From positions 113,948,767 through 114,012,766 of the forward strand of contig OY856411.1 in assembly GCA_963693085.1 (NCBI GenBank): DNA of 64,000 nucleotides, given 5' to 3'. This document shows positions 22,325 to 34,654 of the stretch, in pieces; the stretch's first letter is position 1, and each line of letters starts with the position of its first letter. Under the pieces are notes generated by a model. That model searched no databases. It had not been told where the DNA came from and was given only the letters and a program-made list of their open reading frames with translations. Origin of the DNA: Alisma plantago-aquatica. Lineage: Eukaryota > Streptophyta > Magnoliopsida > Alismatales > Alismataceae. A program made the position numbers and the translations under genes.

Positions 22325-24039
22325 AATTATAAACCCCTAACAAAGATTTCGTCCCCGAAATCCCAGATAAAGGAAGACAGATGTATTTCATTCATCATAC
22401 TATCTAGTCTTCACATAACATCTCCTTATTATGGAGGCACCATAAAACTTTGATCAGCAGAAAGTGTTTCCATACAAGATTCTCATAGAATCAACACACA
22501 AGGCACATGCTCTATTGTTCCTCATCATTGACTATAAAGTCAACTTTGTGTCAAACAACACTTCTCTTGTTCAGAGAAACATCATACATTCTTTATTAAT
22601 ATCATGTTTATGCAGAGCATAAACCCCTAACATATGATGTTCATATTGTTTTATATATTCAGATTAACTTCACAGTTGACTACTCCAGGTAGCCAGCCTA
22701 AACCATCTGATAATTCTTAGATACCAGAATCTTTCACCTTGGTATCTATCACATGTGTTGGAAGTACATCATATATATCTCTTCCTTTCATCTTGGAACA
22801 TTAATTGTTTCATATGTCCTCATCTTGGGACTAAAGTCCAAGATAACTGATACTTTTCTAAGTATCCAATACATGAACTCCTATATCTTATGCACATCAA
22901 GTGTCCCAAGACCCACTTGATTGTCATGTCCCTAAAAGGAAAGGAAACAAGGATTCATATTCCTCTTATTAATTCATGTATTTTCACTATTCTTGAACCA
23001 TTTACTCTTTATCTCATCCTAGGTTCCTTGCCTTTAGCATTGGAATTTGTAAGGATAGTTACATGTCATTATCCCTTTCTTTATTATTATCTAGCATGCT
23101 TTTGATCATCTCATGATCTCATCACAATTCCCATTTCCTCATTATGGGAAAGATCTTTATTATGCTGGCAGCATTATTGAACAGGGTTCATCTCCCTTAT
23201 TCTTATTCTTATCTTATGAGGAGTACACTTTTAGTCCCTCATACAACATGCTCATCTGAGATTATCTCAGACTTCTCTTTCTTATTCATAGGATATGACA
23301 CATTTATTTCATTCCCTATTTTTGATTTCATGATACTCATTAGATTGTCTCAGAATGACTACTTGATCAGAGTAATCATAAAGACAACAATCTAAGAGTT
23401 TCCATACTCACTTTATCATCAATAGTTGTATACCTGGCCAGGGTATATAAATACTGAGATTAAGTGGTATGCACTTTGTATGTTATCATACTCCTTCTTT
23501 TCGTATTATTACAAGCATAAAGCTTAACATCCCTGAATTTCATTCAGGCATCTCTTTTATACCTCATCTTTTCTTATAGAGGTAAGAACAACATAAAACA
23601 TTTGTAATGTTTTACTATGCAAAACATAAGTCCTCATAGGACTAATCAAGGAAAGTTCAATCATTTCCTTTCTCAGTTAATCTAGGAATTCATAAGATGA
23701 CATATTTAAATGAAAGTATCTTATTTAGCTTGTCATAATTCATGGATTATTCACTACCTCAGGCTAACTCTGCCTCAAAGGTTGATTCAACAGGATAAGG
23801 TTGAGCACATACTCAATTTAAGTCCAGAAATTCATCATTTCCTTTTGCTTCAACCTGCTGATGTTGAGTATAAATCCTATTGATATCTAAAACATCATCA
23901 TTGAGGCTGGTAACCTAGGTTACACTGCCAATGCTGGATCCACTATATTCATTACTTTTGCCCTAAATTCTCCAACAGTAATACTTTTAAGAAGGATTTT
24001 CTTATTATAGTTGGATCAACTAGGGGATTCTCAGGCAAT

Positions 24040-24125
24040 TGTCTCTCTCTTGCCTACTCCCACGCACCTCTTCTTGGTGCAACATTGCTACTTTCAGCAG
24101 CAATCTCCTCATGTGACCCAGTCAT
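24040..24125 (-). pseudogene. A2 gag N-terminal stub
   Basis: The minus-strand ATG at 24125 starts MTGSHEEIAAESSNVAP, closely similar to the A1 gag start (MSGQHEEHAVEGNTAAP), and reaches a stop after about 22 codons. The rest of gag is gone. Confidence 0.7.
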
Positions 24126-24239
24126 CTTTAAGTTCTTCTTCTCTTATACGAGTAGAAGACACTATCAGATACACTGGATGACACCAGAACAGACTCTACT
24201 ACCTTAGTCCTATGTCTCTGTAGACTCAACGAACCTAGA

Positions 24240-24251
24240 GCTCTAATACCA
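24240..24251 (-). other. A2 primer-binding site
   Basis: The minus strand reads TGGTATTAGAGC, the initiator-Met primer site with one C-to-T change, five bases from the LTR edge at 24257. Confidence 0.88.
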
Positions 24252-25879
24252 CTAATTGTGGCGACTGTTTTGCAAAAACATGATTAACTAATGTGGAAGC
24301 GAATTATTTGCAGCGGATTACTAAAAATCACTGAAAATTTAAAACTTTTTCAAGAGATCCATTCACAGGAAAACTCTTTAACCAAAAGCAATGTATTTCA
24401 AATTCATCCTGGTTCACAAGTATACAACATGTACCATTCCTTCTCAAAGATTACAACATCAACTATCTTATAAACATTATATACGGACAATATACGAATC
24501 TCGAGGCATCAAGCCAAAACCTCAGATTGATTCATAAGACACTGACTAAAACTCCAAGGACCTGAGAGTACAGAGACGACACATAGGACTACTATCTGTA
24601 TGACTAGACATGCAATATCTCCACCTGAGATCTTATTACTGTCCTTACTGTTGCTATTGTTGTTGCTCTTTCTTTGTTCTAGGATTTCTGCTTTACCTCC
24701 CATGCATACTTAAAAATGTTTCCCACGGGGGTGAGACAATTGAAAATTGCCCCAGTGAGAGATATAACTCTCCGCCAAAAACATTGTTAATGAAGTTTAT
24801 TAAATTAAAATTGTGCAGGAGTTACTTTTACATTATCAGGCATAATTATTCATCATAGAACAGAATAAGATAATATCCTATTATCAAGGAAGTCATTGCC
24901 TCTACCCATGGTAGATAAGTAATTCATCTGTCTACATTGTAGAGAATATAAAGAAACATAAAAAAACATTTATCCACTAAGGAATGCACAAAGAAATACA
25001 ACATCAGTCAATGAATTTCCGTATTCAATCCTTAAGCAAACATGCTATACGGCTGATTACATTTTACAATCACACTTATGCCCTGAGGAAGTGAGCCGTA
25101 CCGCTCAAATCCAACCTTCGGTTGCGAAACCCAAAGCAGGTGCCATACAAGGTCAATGGAAGAGCCGGACTCCATGACCTCCCATGTCTCAGTCAGTGTG
25201 AGAAAACAAGCAGGACCGCAGTCTCTTGCTTAAATGACCTCAGTCACAGGGTTAGCTCCCGTAGGCTACCCTTTCTCTAGCCCGCCTTGGTATAGGTCTT
25301 GGCGCTAGTATATCTGAGCCACGGGCCAGTTCACCGTGCTCCCTGAGCCATGAATGCATTCATTCTCTATCACACTGAGCCATGGGCCTATTCATCATGC
25401 TATTATACACACCTTGAGTCTACAACTGAAGTTGCACTCTAATCCTCCTATTTTTGGCTAGGAGAAACCCCACATATTCAACAATATACGCTCCGGATTA
25501 ACCAGCAGGAGAACCTGTTTCACCATCACCAGCTACTGACGATGATGGATCTATGGCCAGGGCACTACATGAATATATTTCACTTGATTATTTAAGTACA
25601 TTATCATATTCTTTTAGCATCAGTCAAGTTCTCAAACATAACTTATTAAGACAACTGCTACAAAGAAACATGTACTTATATTCAGCAATGTACTTCTCAG
25701 TTCTTGTTAGACATTGGGATCTCAGTCCCTGATCACATTACTGGGAACTCTCATCCCTTCACATCATCATTATCATGATTACTGGATCTGGGTATTCAAA
25801 CCCTTAGTTCATCACAGAACATTGTTACCACTTATCAGGTAATTAATACCACAAGGTCCTCAGACCAAGGTATACATGA

Positions 25880-26110
25880 TACTTGTTGTTCAAGCATCTC
25901 ACATGGCTCAAAAGGCCCATTAAGTATCTTGTCACCTCTCACTAGGCAAAAAAATATCACATGGCTCACAAGGCCATTACACATCTTGTCACATTTCACT
26001 AGGCAACAATTTATTCACATGGCTCACAAGGCCATAATTATCTTGTTACTTCTTTCTAAGTAACAAAAACATAATGGCACATATGGCCAATCAATACTTA
26101 TCAAATGAAA
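25880..26110. repeat. 58-bp tandem repeat in A2 LTR
   Basis: About four imperfect copies beginning CACATGGCTCACAAGGCC at roughly 25901, 25959, 26017 and 26072 (spacing 58, 58, 55). A1 has a shorter relative at 6375-6450. The A2 3' LTR lacks it because that part was deleted. Confidence 0.8.
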
Positions 26111-27111
26111 ATCATAGCTCATACCTGGCTATGTTCATCATGTCATAATATCTACATGGTTTTAGACATGATAGCAGTCATACAAGATATTCATCACATC
26201 ATGTGATACAATAGTAACACCATTATTCCTTTCCCAGGAATTAGAGTTTACTATCAAATAGGGCTTCTTATTCCCTTTACCCAAATTAGGGTTAGGGTTC
26301 CCCATTTCTCATTAAATAGGGTTTCATGATTACATTATCTGTCTAACCCTTAATTCATTATTCCATACCTCTGAGGCCTTCAAAGGTATCATAAATGATT
26401 ATTCAAGATTATTACTCGCATCATATAGCATTGATGATCATTAATTCAAGGTATGAGTTCATTTCTCATCCTCATCATGGTATGACTACATCATACTCAT
26501 CATTTGGGCTTAACCCCATTCTCAAGGTACATTAATTAACACTCATCAAAGTGCAACAACTCATTACATATCATTGTAATAGTTGCATAACACACTTCAT
26601 ATGTTTCATATTTGAACATATAAGATTTGGAGTACATCAAGGTATATAAAACCTGAAGTGCTACATGTGATAACTATTATATTTTGATGTATCACTTTCA
26701 CATCATTTCAAACTCTCTTGAATTAACCATCTTATCTTGTATTAAGGTATTTGCCTTCTTAATACATTCCACCACTAATCTCTCACCCTTAGCATATAAG
26801 GCAAAGGCCACACATTAGAATTGTCCAACTATCTTTAATGGTATGGACTTGCCTAATGATAAAGACATTGCTTATACTTAGGTTGTATATAGTCCACCAC
26901 ATGAAATATTTCACCTTTATAAGGCCATTCCTTCTATTTCATCATTAAGATTTCTTTATACCCTAATTAAAATTAGGGTTATAATTCATTGTCATATTGC
27001 CCAAGATTAGGGCTTTATGCATTATGACTTCACATTAGAGTCTCATATACCTTCACCCTTCTCAGGGCCTCTCATCACAACATAGTATTAGAACATCATG
27101 TGAGGTTAATA

Positions 27112-27205
27112 CTTAGTTAGGGTTTCTCATGGAATCACCCTCAACTAGGGTTTCACATGGAATCACCCTCAACTAGGGTTTCATAAGGATACACCTCAAC
27201 TAGGG
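27112..27205. repeat. 28-bp TAGGGTTT repeat in A2 LTR
   Basis: Three to four copies of a unit starting CTCAACTAGGGTTTCA, spaced 28, 28 and 27 bp. The same unit is amplified to five copies in A1 at 30847-30986. Confidence 0.85.
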
Positions 27206-27779
27206 TTAGAGTTCAATAACCTTGTCAATTAGGGTTTATGTTCATGATTAGGGTTTCATGATCTCTCTACTTAAGGATCATACCCTTAAACACCACATGA
27301 ATCATATTCTTATATGAATTAATGCTATCATCATCTCAACTTGATTAGGTCATATCAACCCTTCAATCGAGTTCATACAACTATGATTAACATAGTGTAC
27401 CAAGTCATTGATCCTATAAGCAATTAGGGTTCATCCCTTAATTGGCACTAACCACTTAGGTACTAATAGGGTTTCAACCTTTGTACCTTCATTGACTATC
27501 ATTACTAATCAGCATTGGATCAATGGATCATTCATCATCTTGATTCTCAAGAGATTCAATCACATTGGACCTCCATTGCATAAGGTATCCAATTGAATTG
27601 GTCAATTGAATCTTCAATTGCAATAGGTACTCAATTAGGTTATTCAATTGGACCTTCAATTGCATTAGGTTCTCTATTGGGTTAACCAATTGAACCTTCA
27701 ATTACATTAGGTATCTAATTGGATTGACCACTTGAACCTTCAATTGCATAACACAACTTGACCTTGAAACCACCTAGGT

Positions 27780-28970
27780 CTCCAAACGGTTTGAGACCGT
27801 TTTCCCAAGTAGGTGAAGACCGTTTGGCCAATTAGGTGAAGACCGTTTGGCCAAGCAGGTGAATACCGCTTGCCATCATATCATCAAAATCTAAGTCAAC
27901 CAATTAAAGTTTGGATCATTGGATTGATCACCAAATCAGCAATTGATTACACTTTAACTTAGTATCATTGGATCATCAATTGCTTAACCATACTCACCCC
28001 TAGACCTCCAAACGGTATTGGGTGACCTCCAAACGGTCTTGAGATCATTTGGATGAGCTCCAAATGGTCTTGAGACCGTTTGGCTCATCCAACCCTTGGA
28101 TTCTAGTGAAAAATCATCAAAGGTTGGTCTATCGAGTTGATCAACACATCAGCAATTAATTGCAATGTGATTTGGTACCTTTTGACCTTCAATTGGTCAA
28201 CCATACTTGAACCCAGACCTCCAAATGGTTTTGGGTGATCCCCAAACGGTTTTGAAACCATTTTGGCTAATCAACCCAAAATCCCAAAATCAACTCATTG
28301 AAATTTCAGCACTAATCTCAATTAGGGTTTACCCAATTGATTAGCCTTCGACTCATGACTCGTTTGGAATTAATCCATAAAATTTGGTGAGTCATTAACC
28401 AACACCATTAGGAACAGTAATCCCAAACGGTCAACGCTTGGTCAACCATCTCAAACGGTTTTGAAACCGTTTTCCCAAAAAGTCGAATTACTCAAATTGA
28501 AAATCAGCACTTAATCCAATTAGGTTTCCCTAATTGATTAGCCTTCAACTCACGATTCCTTTGGAGTTAATCCCTAATATTTGGTGAGTCATTAACCAAC
28601 ATCATTAGGAACAGTAATCCCAAACGGTCAACTCTTGGTCAACCATCTCAAACGGTTTTTAAACCGTTTTCCCAAAAAGGTCAAGTTAAACAGATTGAAA
28701 ATCAGCACTTAATTCAATTCAATTGCCTAATTGATTAGCCTTCAACTCTCGATTCTCTGGGAGTTAATCCCTCAAATTTGGTGGGTTATCAGCGTACATA
28801 ATTAGAAACAAAATTCCCAAACAGTCAATGCTTGGTCAACCATCTCAAACGGTTTTGAAACCGTTTTCCCCCAAACGGTTTCAAACCGTTTGCCCTTAAA
28901 CGATTTGCTGAAACCGCATAACCAATCAAATTAAAACGATTTGGAGTAGCTATAAAAACCGTTTGGCTTG
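27780..28970. repeat. AAACGG / CCGTTT hairpin-word zone in A2 5' LTR
   Basis: Counterpart of 19735-20880. Words sit at mostly the same places in both LTRs, with a few copies altered by C-to-T or G-to-A changes (for example AAACGG to AAATGG). Confidence 0.88.
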
Positions 28971-30574
28971 GTACTTTTCTTTGGATAAGCATATAGGATG
29001 ATGTCATCATCCTCTTTCTTCTAACAACCAAGAACAGCAACCGTTCTTGATGGAAATTGCAGCAAAGAAACAAGAGTGTATCAAATTAAAGAAAACAATC
29101 AACAAAGTATAGAGAATTGATGCAATATCAATGATTAAGGGTTTGAGTTATAAAAACCGCCTCAAATCTGATCTCCAAGCTCCAAGATACACGGCTCTAA
29201 TGGTGGATGGAGCTTCTACAACTATTCCAAGGCTCAACTTCAAGATTTGGAGTGAAATGATCGGCTAGAATTGAAGATTGAGTGAAGAAATGAAGGAATT
29301 ACACATTGTTTTATAATTTTCACCATGAAATCATGAAGAACGAAGATCAAAGGCTTACCAACAGGTTGGGGACGTGCTCCCTGCTGTCCTTAGCTTTCTT
29401 GGTCGGTTTTGCAAGCAAGGAGAAGAAGTGGGGTCGTAAAAGCCTTTCATTTGGCTTGGAAAAGGTACTTTTATAAGAAAATTGAGGAGAGAGAAGATAC
29501 TTTATAAAAGTCTTTTAAATTCCAAAATTGTTGCCACCACTTCCCCCTTGGTTTCTTTCATGCAAGGGAATCTCTATCCCCACCGAACTCCCTTCCATTA
29601 TCCATGAATTAATGGAAAAGAAATTAAGCACCTTGACCCTTATAATAAGAATATCCTTATTTGAGTGGAAATTCTTTTTCTTATAATAATGGTGAGTGGA
29701 ATTTTCACCTCCTTAGGATATGCTCGTGCCTTTGCAAGGCTTTAGGCTTATCCACACACATCTGAATCCAACCATTTTAATTTTTTTTGAAGGCCCTTTA
29801 ATTAATACATTCATTTTTGCCCTAAATTGGATTAGGGTTTCACTTAGGATTAAATCTTGATTATTTTAATATCAAGATTCTCTCTCCTCCATATTAATTC
29901 AAATGAGAGGTCCATCTCATTTTCTTTGCTCTAAATGATGCCAAGAAACATTAGGGACTTTATTGAAGTGGTAAATTGCATATTGAACCCTTAGTTTTGG
30001 GTAAATTGCACATTAATCCAAAACTAGATTTTTATGCACAAACATTGCTTTATCAGCTCTTTCTTAGTGTTCAGGCTTCCATAAGCCATACCTCAGCGTC
30101 ATTTTCACGATCATGATGCTTCAACACATGAGTAATATATTATCATGCACAATTTCACTTAAACCCCTCAACTTGGGTAATTTTCACTTTAGTCCAATAC
30201 AAACAAAACGTTGATTTCAACAATGTTCATAAAGGACTAGAATTGCAACATAAGTTCCTCTTGAGGCCTAATTACTTTTCACAAGATGAGATTAAGAATT
30301 TAATCATCTTTATTAATCAAAACACCTAGGGTTAAGTATAACCCAGGTCAGGGGTGTTACAGTTAGCACATATGATAGTAGTACATTAATTATCTATCAA
30401 TACCATGCAAAACAAATGTATCATTATTTCAAGAGTATCACCCTTATTCCTTTATCAGGATTAGGGTTTTCCATCACATATCTCATGTATCCTTCATCCA
30501 ATTATATTGGACTTATAACACATCAAGGTATATGACCATATTAGGTCACTATCAATCATCTCCAAGTCCATCAT

Positions 30575-30662
30575 GGAGCACCACGGCCGTGCAACCAGGA
30601 ACGGCCGTGCAAAGAAAGTCACCACGGTTGTGCTACCTTGCATGGTCATGCAAAGGGAGTTA
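30575..30662. repeat. ACGGCCGTGC word patch in A1 LTR
   Basis: ACGGCCGTGC occurs twice, with decayed relatives ACGGTTGTGC and ATGGTCATGC nearby, within 90 bp of otherwise AT-rich sequence. ACGGCCGT is a perfect palindrome. The patch was not seen in A2. Confidence 0.8.
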
Positions 30663-30846
30663 ACCTCATGAATCATATTCAAGTATGAATTCTATTCTCT
30701 CATTAGGGATTATGGTTTCACATACCATCTTCCTTCTTTAGAATAGGGATTGCATATAACATCACCCTTCATTAGGGTTTCATATCACATTGCCCATAAT
30801 TAGGGTTTACTAATCATTCCCAATTAGAGTTTCTCATGAAATCATC

Positions 30847-30986
30847 CTCAATTAGGGTTTCACATGGATACACCCTCAACTAGAGTTTCACATGGATACA
30901 CCCTCAACTAGGGTTTCACTTGGATACACCCTCAACTAGGGTTTCACTTGGATACACCCTCAACTAGGGTTTACTATTCATCCTGA
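30847..30986. repeat. 28-bp TAGGGTTT tandem repeat in A1 LTR
   Basis: Five copies with exact 28-bp spacing (CTCA at 30847, 30875, 30903, 30931 and 30959), consensus half CTCAACTAGGGTTTCACTTG. Each holds AAACCCTA on the minus strand. Confidence 0.93.
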
Positions 30987-31379
30987 ATAGTAATTTCATA
31001 TGTAGACAACCTCTTATTAGGGTTATACATGGAATCAACCTCAATTAGGGTTTACATCATGTATTGGATCCATGCATTTGTTATGCATTATTGATTAGTA
31101 CCATTAAGGGTATCTCTCACCTAATTACATTAGGTTTCCAAAAAGGTTTGATCAATTAGACCATCAATAACATGAGATATCCAAATAGATTGATCAATGG
31201 AACCTTCAATTGCACTAGGTATCCATTTGGATTAGTCAATTGAGTCTTTAATTTCATTGGGTACTCAATTGGATCAATCCATTGTTCCTTCAATTACATT
31301 AGGTACTCAATTGGATTAACCAATTGATCCTTCAATTGCATTAGGCATCCAATTGAATTAACCAAATTAATCCACAAAC

Positions 31380-33260
31380 AGTTTGAAACTGTTTAAGCAA
31401 AAAGATTTGAAACCGCATGGACTTGAAACCGCATGGGTCTCAAACGGTTTGAGACTGTTTGGTCTCAAACGGTCTTGAGACCATTTGGTCCAAACCTCTC
31501 AAAACCGCATGAAACAAAAAGTCAATCAAGACTTCAACAACACTCAATTCCTATCAATGGAACTTTAATCAATTGGATCATCAATTCAATCATCAATTGA
31601 ATCATGAACTCGCCCCTCAATTGGGACTTCAATTAGGGTCTGATTTCAATGGGATTAGGGTTTATAATTACCAATTAGAGCTTTGAAGTTGATCGTCAAT
31701 CAAACTACTAATTGTGTTTCTATTGATTGCATTGGACCTTCAACCATTGAATTCATGGAACCAATCATCAATGGGACCTATGCTCATACTTCAATTGAGT
31801 TTAATAGGTCAACCTTCAACTGATTTGACCCTCAATTGTTCATCAATTAGGGTTTGATTAAATTGAATTAGGGTTTGGAGTCGATGATCCTTCAATACTA
31901 ATCAATGTAAGACTAGTTACTTTGAAACCATAGAACCATCATCCAAATTGGGTATGACCTGACCCCAAACGGTCTTGAGGTCATTTGGATGACCTCCAAA
32001 CGGTCTTGAGACCGTTTGCCCATCATATCATCAAATTCCAAGTCAACCAATTGAGGTTTGGATCATTGGATTGATCACCAAATCAGCAATTGATTACAGT
32101 TTAACTTAGTAACATTGGATCATCAATTGCTTAATCATACTCACCCCTAGACCTCCAAACGGTCTTGGGTGACCTCCAAACGGTCTTGAGACCGTTTGGA
32201 TGAGCTCCAAACGGTCTTGAGACCGTTTGACTCATCCAACCCTTGGATTCTAGTGAAATTCCATCAAGGATTGGTCTATCGAGTTGATTCAACAAATCAA
32301 CACTTAATTGTAATATGATTTGGTACCTTTGGACCTTCAATTGGTCAACTATACTTAACCCCAGACCTCCAAACGGTCTTGGGTGATCCCCAAACGGTTT
32401 TGAAACCGTTTGGGCCAATCAACCCAAAACATCATCTCAATCACTTGCAAAATCAGCACTTAGCCGATTAGGGTTCATACCACATCTTTGGATCTTCAAA
32501 CACATATACATACTTGACTCTAGACCTCCAAACGGTCTTGGGGTGAACATCAAACGGTCTTGAAACCGTTTGGGTGATCCCCAAATGGTTTTGAAACCGT
32601 TTGGGCTAATCAACCCAAAATCTCAAATCAACTCATTGAAATGTCAGCACTAATTTCAATTAGGGTTTGCCCAATTGATTAGCCTTCAACTCATGATTCC
32701 TTGGGAATTAACCCCTAAAATTTGGTGATTCATTAACCAACATAATTAGGAACAGTAATATCAAACGGTCAACCCTTGGTCAACGCACTGAAGCGGTTTT
32801 GAAACTGTTTTCCCAAAAAGGTCAAGTTAATCAGGTTGCAAATCAGCACTTAATCCAATTAGGTTTACCTAATTGATTAGCCTTCAACTCACGATTACTT
32901 GGGAGTTAACCCATAAAGTTTGGTGAGTCATTAATCAACATCATTAGGAACAATAATCCCAAACGGTCAACCCTTGTTCAACGCACTCAAACGGTTTTGA
33001 AACCGTTTTCCCAAAAAGGTCAAGTTAATCAGGTTGAAAATCAGCACTTAATCCAATTAGGTTTTCCTAATTGATTTGCCTTCAACTCACGATTCCTTTG
33101 GAGTTAATCCCTCAAATTTGTAGGGTTATCAACAAACATAATTATGAACAGGAATCCCAAACGGTCAACCCTTTGTCAACCATCGCAAACGGTTTTGAAA
33201 CCGTTTTCTCCCAAACGGTTTGGTGAAACCGTTTGGTCCAACCAAACTTGGAAACCGTTT
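31380..33260. repeat. AAACGG / CCGTTT hairpin-word zone in A1 5' LTR
   Basis: The longest such zone, with well over twenty words, alternating AAACGGTCTTGAGACCGTTT and AAACGGTTTTGAAACCGTTT types. It corresponds to 1-1370 in the 3' LTR. Confidence 0.88.
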
Positions 33261-34654
33261 TCCCAAGATATTTGGGGAGGTGTGTGCTTATGATGATTTC
33301 ATAATCATCAAGCTCCAAACTCACGAAATCTACTGTGATTTCCATGAAATTGCATCAATCAACTAAAGTTAATTTCGGAAATGTAGAAATGTTCACCAAT
33401 TGATAAAGAATCGATTGCAATAATAAGATTAAGGGTTCAAGTTATAAAACCCACCTCCAATTGAGCTCCAAAGCTCCAAGATCACGGCACAAATGGTGAA
33501 TGAAGCTCCCTTCACTATTCCAAGGGTCGTCCTCAGGCTTTGAGTGAAAAGAATTGGTTAGGATTGAAGAGGAGATCGAAATAGGAAGGAATCCATAATT
33601 TATTTTCGATTTCCACCATGGAATCAAGGAGAAATGAATCAAGAACCTTACCAACAGGTTGGGAGTAGTCCTCCTGCTCCTCCCTAGCTCCTTGGTCAGT
33701 TTTGCAAGCAAGGGGAAGAAGGAAATCCGAAAAGGCCTTGGTTTGGGCTTGGAAATGGCACTTTTATAAGGAAATTGATGAGAGAGAAAATGCCTTATTA
33801 AAATGCATTTAATCCCAAAAAGATGGCCTCCTCTTCCCCCCTTATCTTCCTTAGGGACGAGGCTATCTTGTTTGCCTCTTATTCCTCTCAATTATCCATG
33901 ATTTAAAGAAAAGCAAATCAAGCACCTTAAATCATATTATATTAATATCCATATGTGAGTGGATATTTCTTTTTCATATAAAATTGTGAGTGAGTTATCC
34001 ACTCCCTTGGATATGCTCGTGCCTTTGCAAGGCTTTAAGATCATCCAAACACATCTGAATTCAACCATTTTAATTTTAGTTGAAGGCCCTTTAATTAATA
34101 CATTCATTTTTGCCCTAAATTAAATTAGGGTTTCACTTAGGATTAAATCTTGATTATTTTAATATCAAGATTCTCTCTCCTCCAACTTAATTAAAATGAG
34201 GCGCCCCTCTCATTTTCTTTGCTCTATATGATGACAAGAAACATTAGGGACCTTATTGAAGTGGTAATTTGCATATTGAACCCTAGGTTTTGGGTAAATT
34301 GCACATTATACCAAAACTAGGTTTTAATGCACAAGGATTGCTTTACAAGCTTAAACTTGATGCCCAAGCTTGTAAATACCATACCACTACATCATATTAA
34401 TTATTATGATGTCTCAACATCATAGGAATATCTTATCATGCAAAATTTGCAATTTAACCCCTCAACTTGGGTAATTTGCACTTTAGTCCAAAATAAGCAA
34501 ACATTGCTTCAACATTGTTCAAATAGGACCAAAATTGAAACATAAGTTTCTCATGAGCTCTAATTACTCTTACCAAGATAAGATTAAGAATCTACTCAAC
34601 CTTATTAAGCAAAACATCTAGGGTTAATTCATAACCCAGGTCAGGGATGTTACA

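Larger units (their letters stand above)
22325..24256 (-). other. A2 internal region, largely noncoding
   Basis: About 1.9 kb between the LTRs. The 3' end carries GATTTCGGGGACGAAATC, a variant of the gypsy GAGGACGAAAT motif. Blocks are shared with A1 (for example around 23340-23480 and 3690-3830), but almost the whole gag has been deleted and the A1 minisatellite is absent. I see no long reading frame with recognisable domains. Confidence 0.8.
6530..30361 (-). mobile_element. Element A2: LARD-like LTR retrotransposon inserted in A1
   Basis: Full-length minus-strand element with 5' LTR 24257-30361 (6105 bp), primer site 24240-24251, internal region 22325-24256 (about 1.9 kb) and 3' LTR 6530-22324 interrupted by an Athila element. 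The perfect GTTAG duplication at both ends shows that it inserted into the A1 5' LTR. The LTR copies look about 97 percent alike by eye, so A2 is younger than copia C. No pol and almost no gag remain, so movement must have depended on proteins from a related element. Confidence 0.9.
24257..30361 (-). repeat. A2 5' LTR (complete, 6105 bp)
   Basis: Bounded by TGTGGCG at 24257 and TGTTACA at 30355-30361, followed by the GTTAG target duplication. It holds a 58-bp tandem block (25880-26110), a 28-bp TAGGGTTT repeat (27112-27205) and a hairpin-word zone (27780-28970). A minus-strand TATA candidate lies near 29470. No coding potential. LTRs of this length are at the upper end for plant elements. Confidence 0.92.
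1..34654 (-). mobile_element. Element A1: nested non-autonomous Ty3/gypsy-like LTR retrotransposon (LARD-like)
   Basis: In order from right to left on the minus strand: 5' LTR (30367-34654 plus 5364-6529, split by A2), primer-binding site (5348-5359), a broken gag, no pol, a minisatellite, a 3' end carrying the gypsy-type GAGGACGAAAT motif, and a 3' LTR (2753 leftwards, leaving the window). Joining the two LTR pieces gives about 5.45 kb of LTR for an internal region of about 2.6 kb, a LARD-like proportion. The initiator-Met primer site, GAGGACGAAAT and TGTAACA...TGTTACA-type ends are typical of plant Ty3/gypsy. Absence of all pol domains makes it non-autonomous. The two LTR copies in view differ by only a few percent by eye. 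Confidence 0.88.
30362..34654 (-). repeat. A1 5' LTR, segment 2 (outer part, with right TSD of A2)
   Basis: Starts with the duplicated GTTAG (30362-30366) and continues the LTR broken at 6529. It ends TGTTACA at 34648-34654, followed by CCACC, the expected A1 target site; the partner copy lies outside the window. From 31929 on it matches window bases 1-2753. Confidence 0.9.

Noticed and set aside
27780..28970. AAACGG inverted repeats as MITE or other DNA-transposon ends
   Set aside because: Hairpins are 20-25 bp, lack target duplications and sit at matching positions in both LTRs of the same element, so they are part of the LTR.
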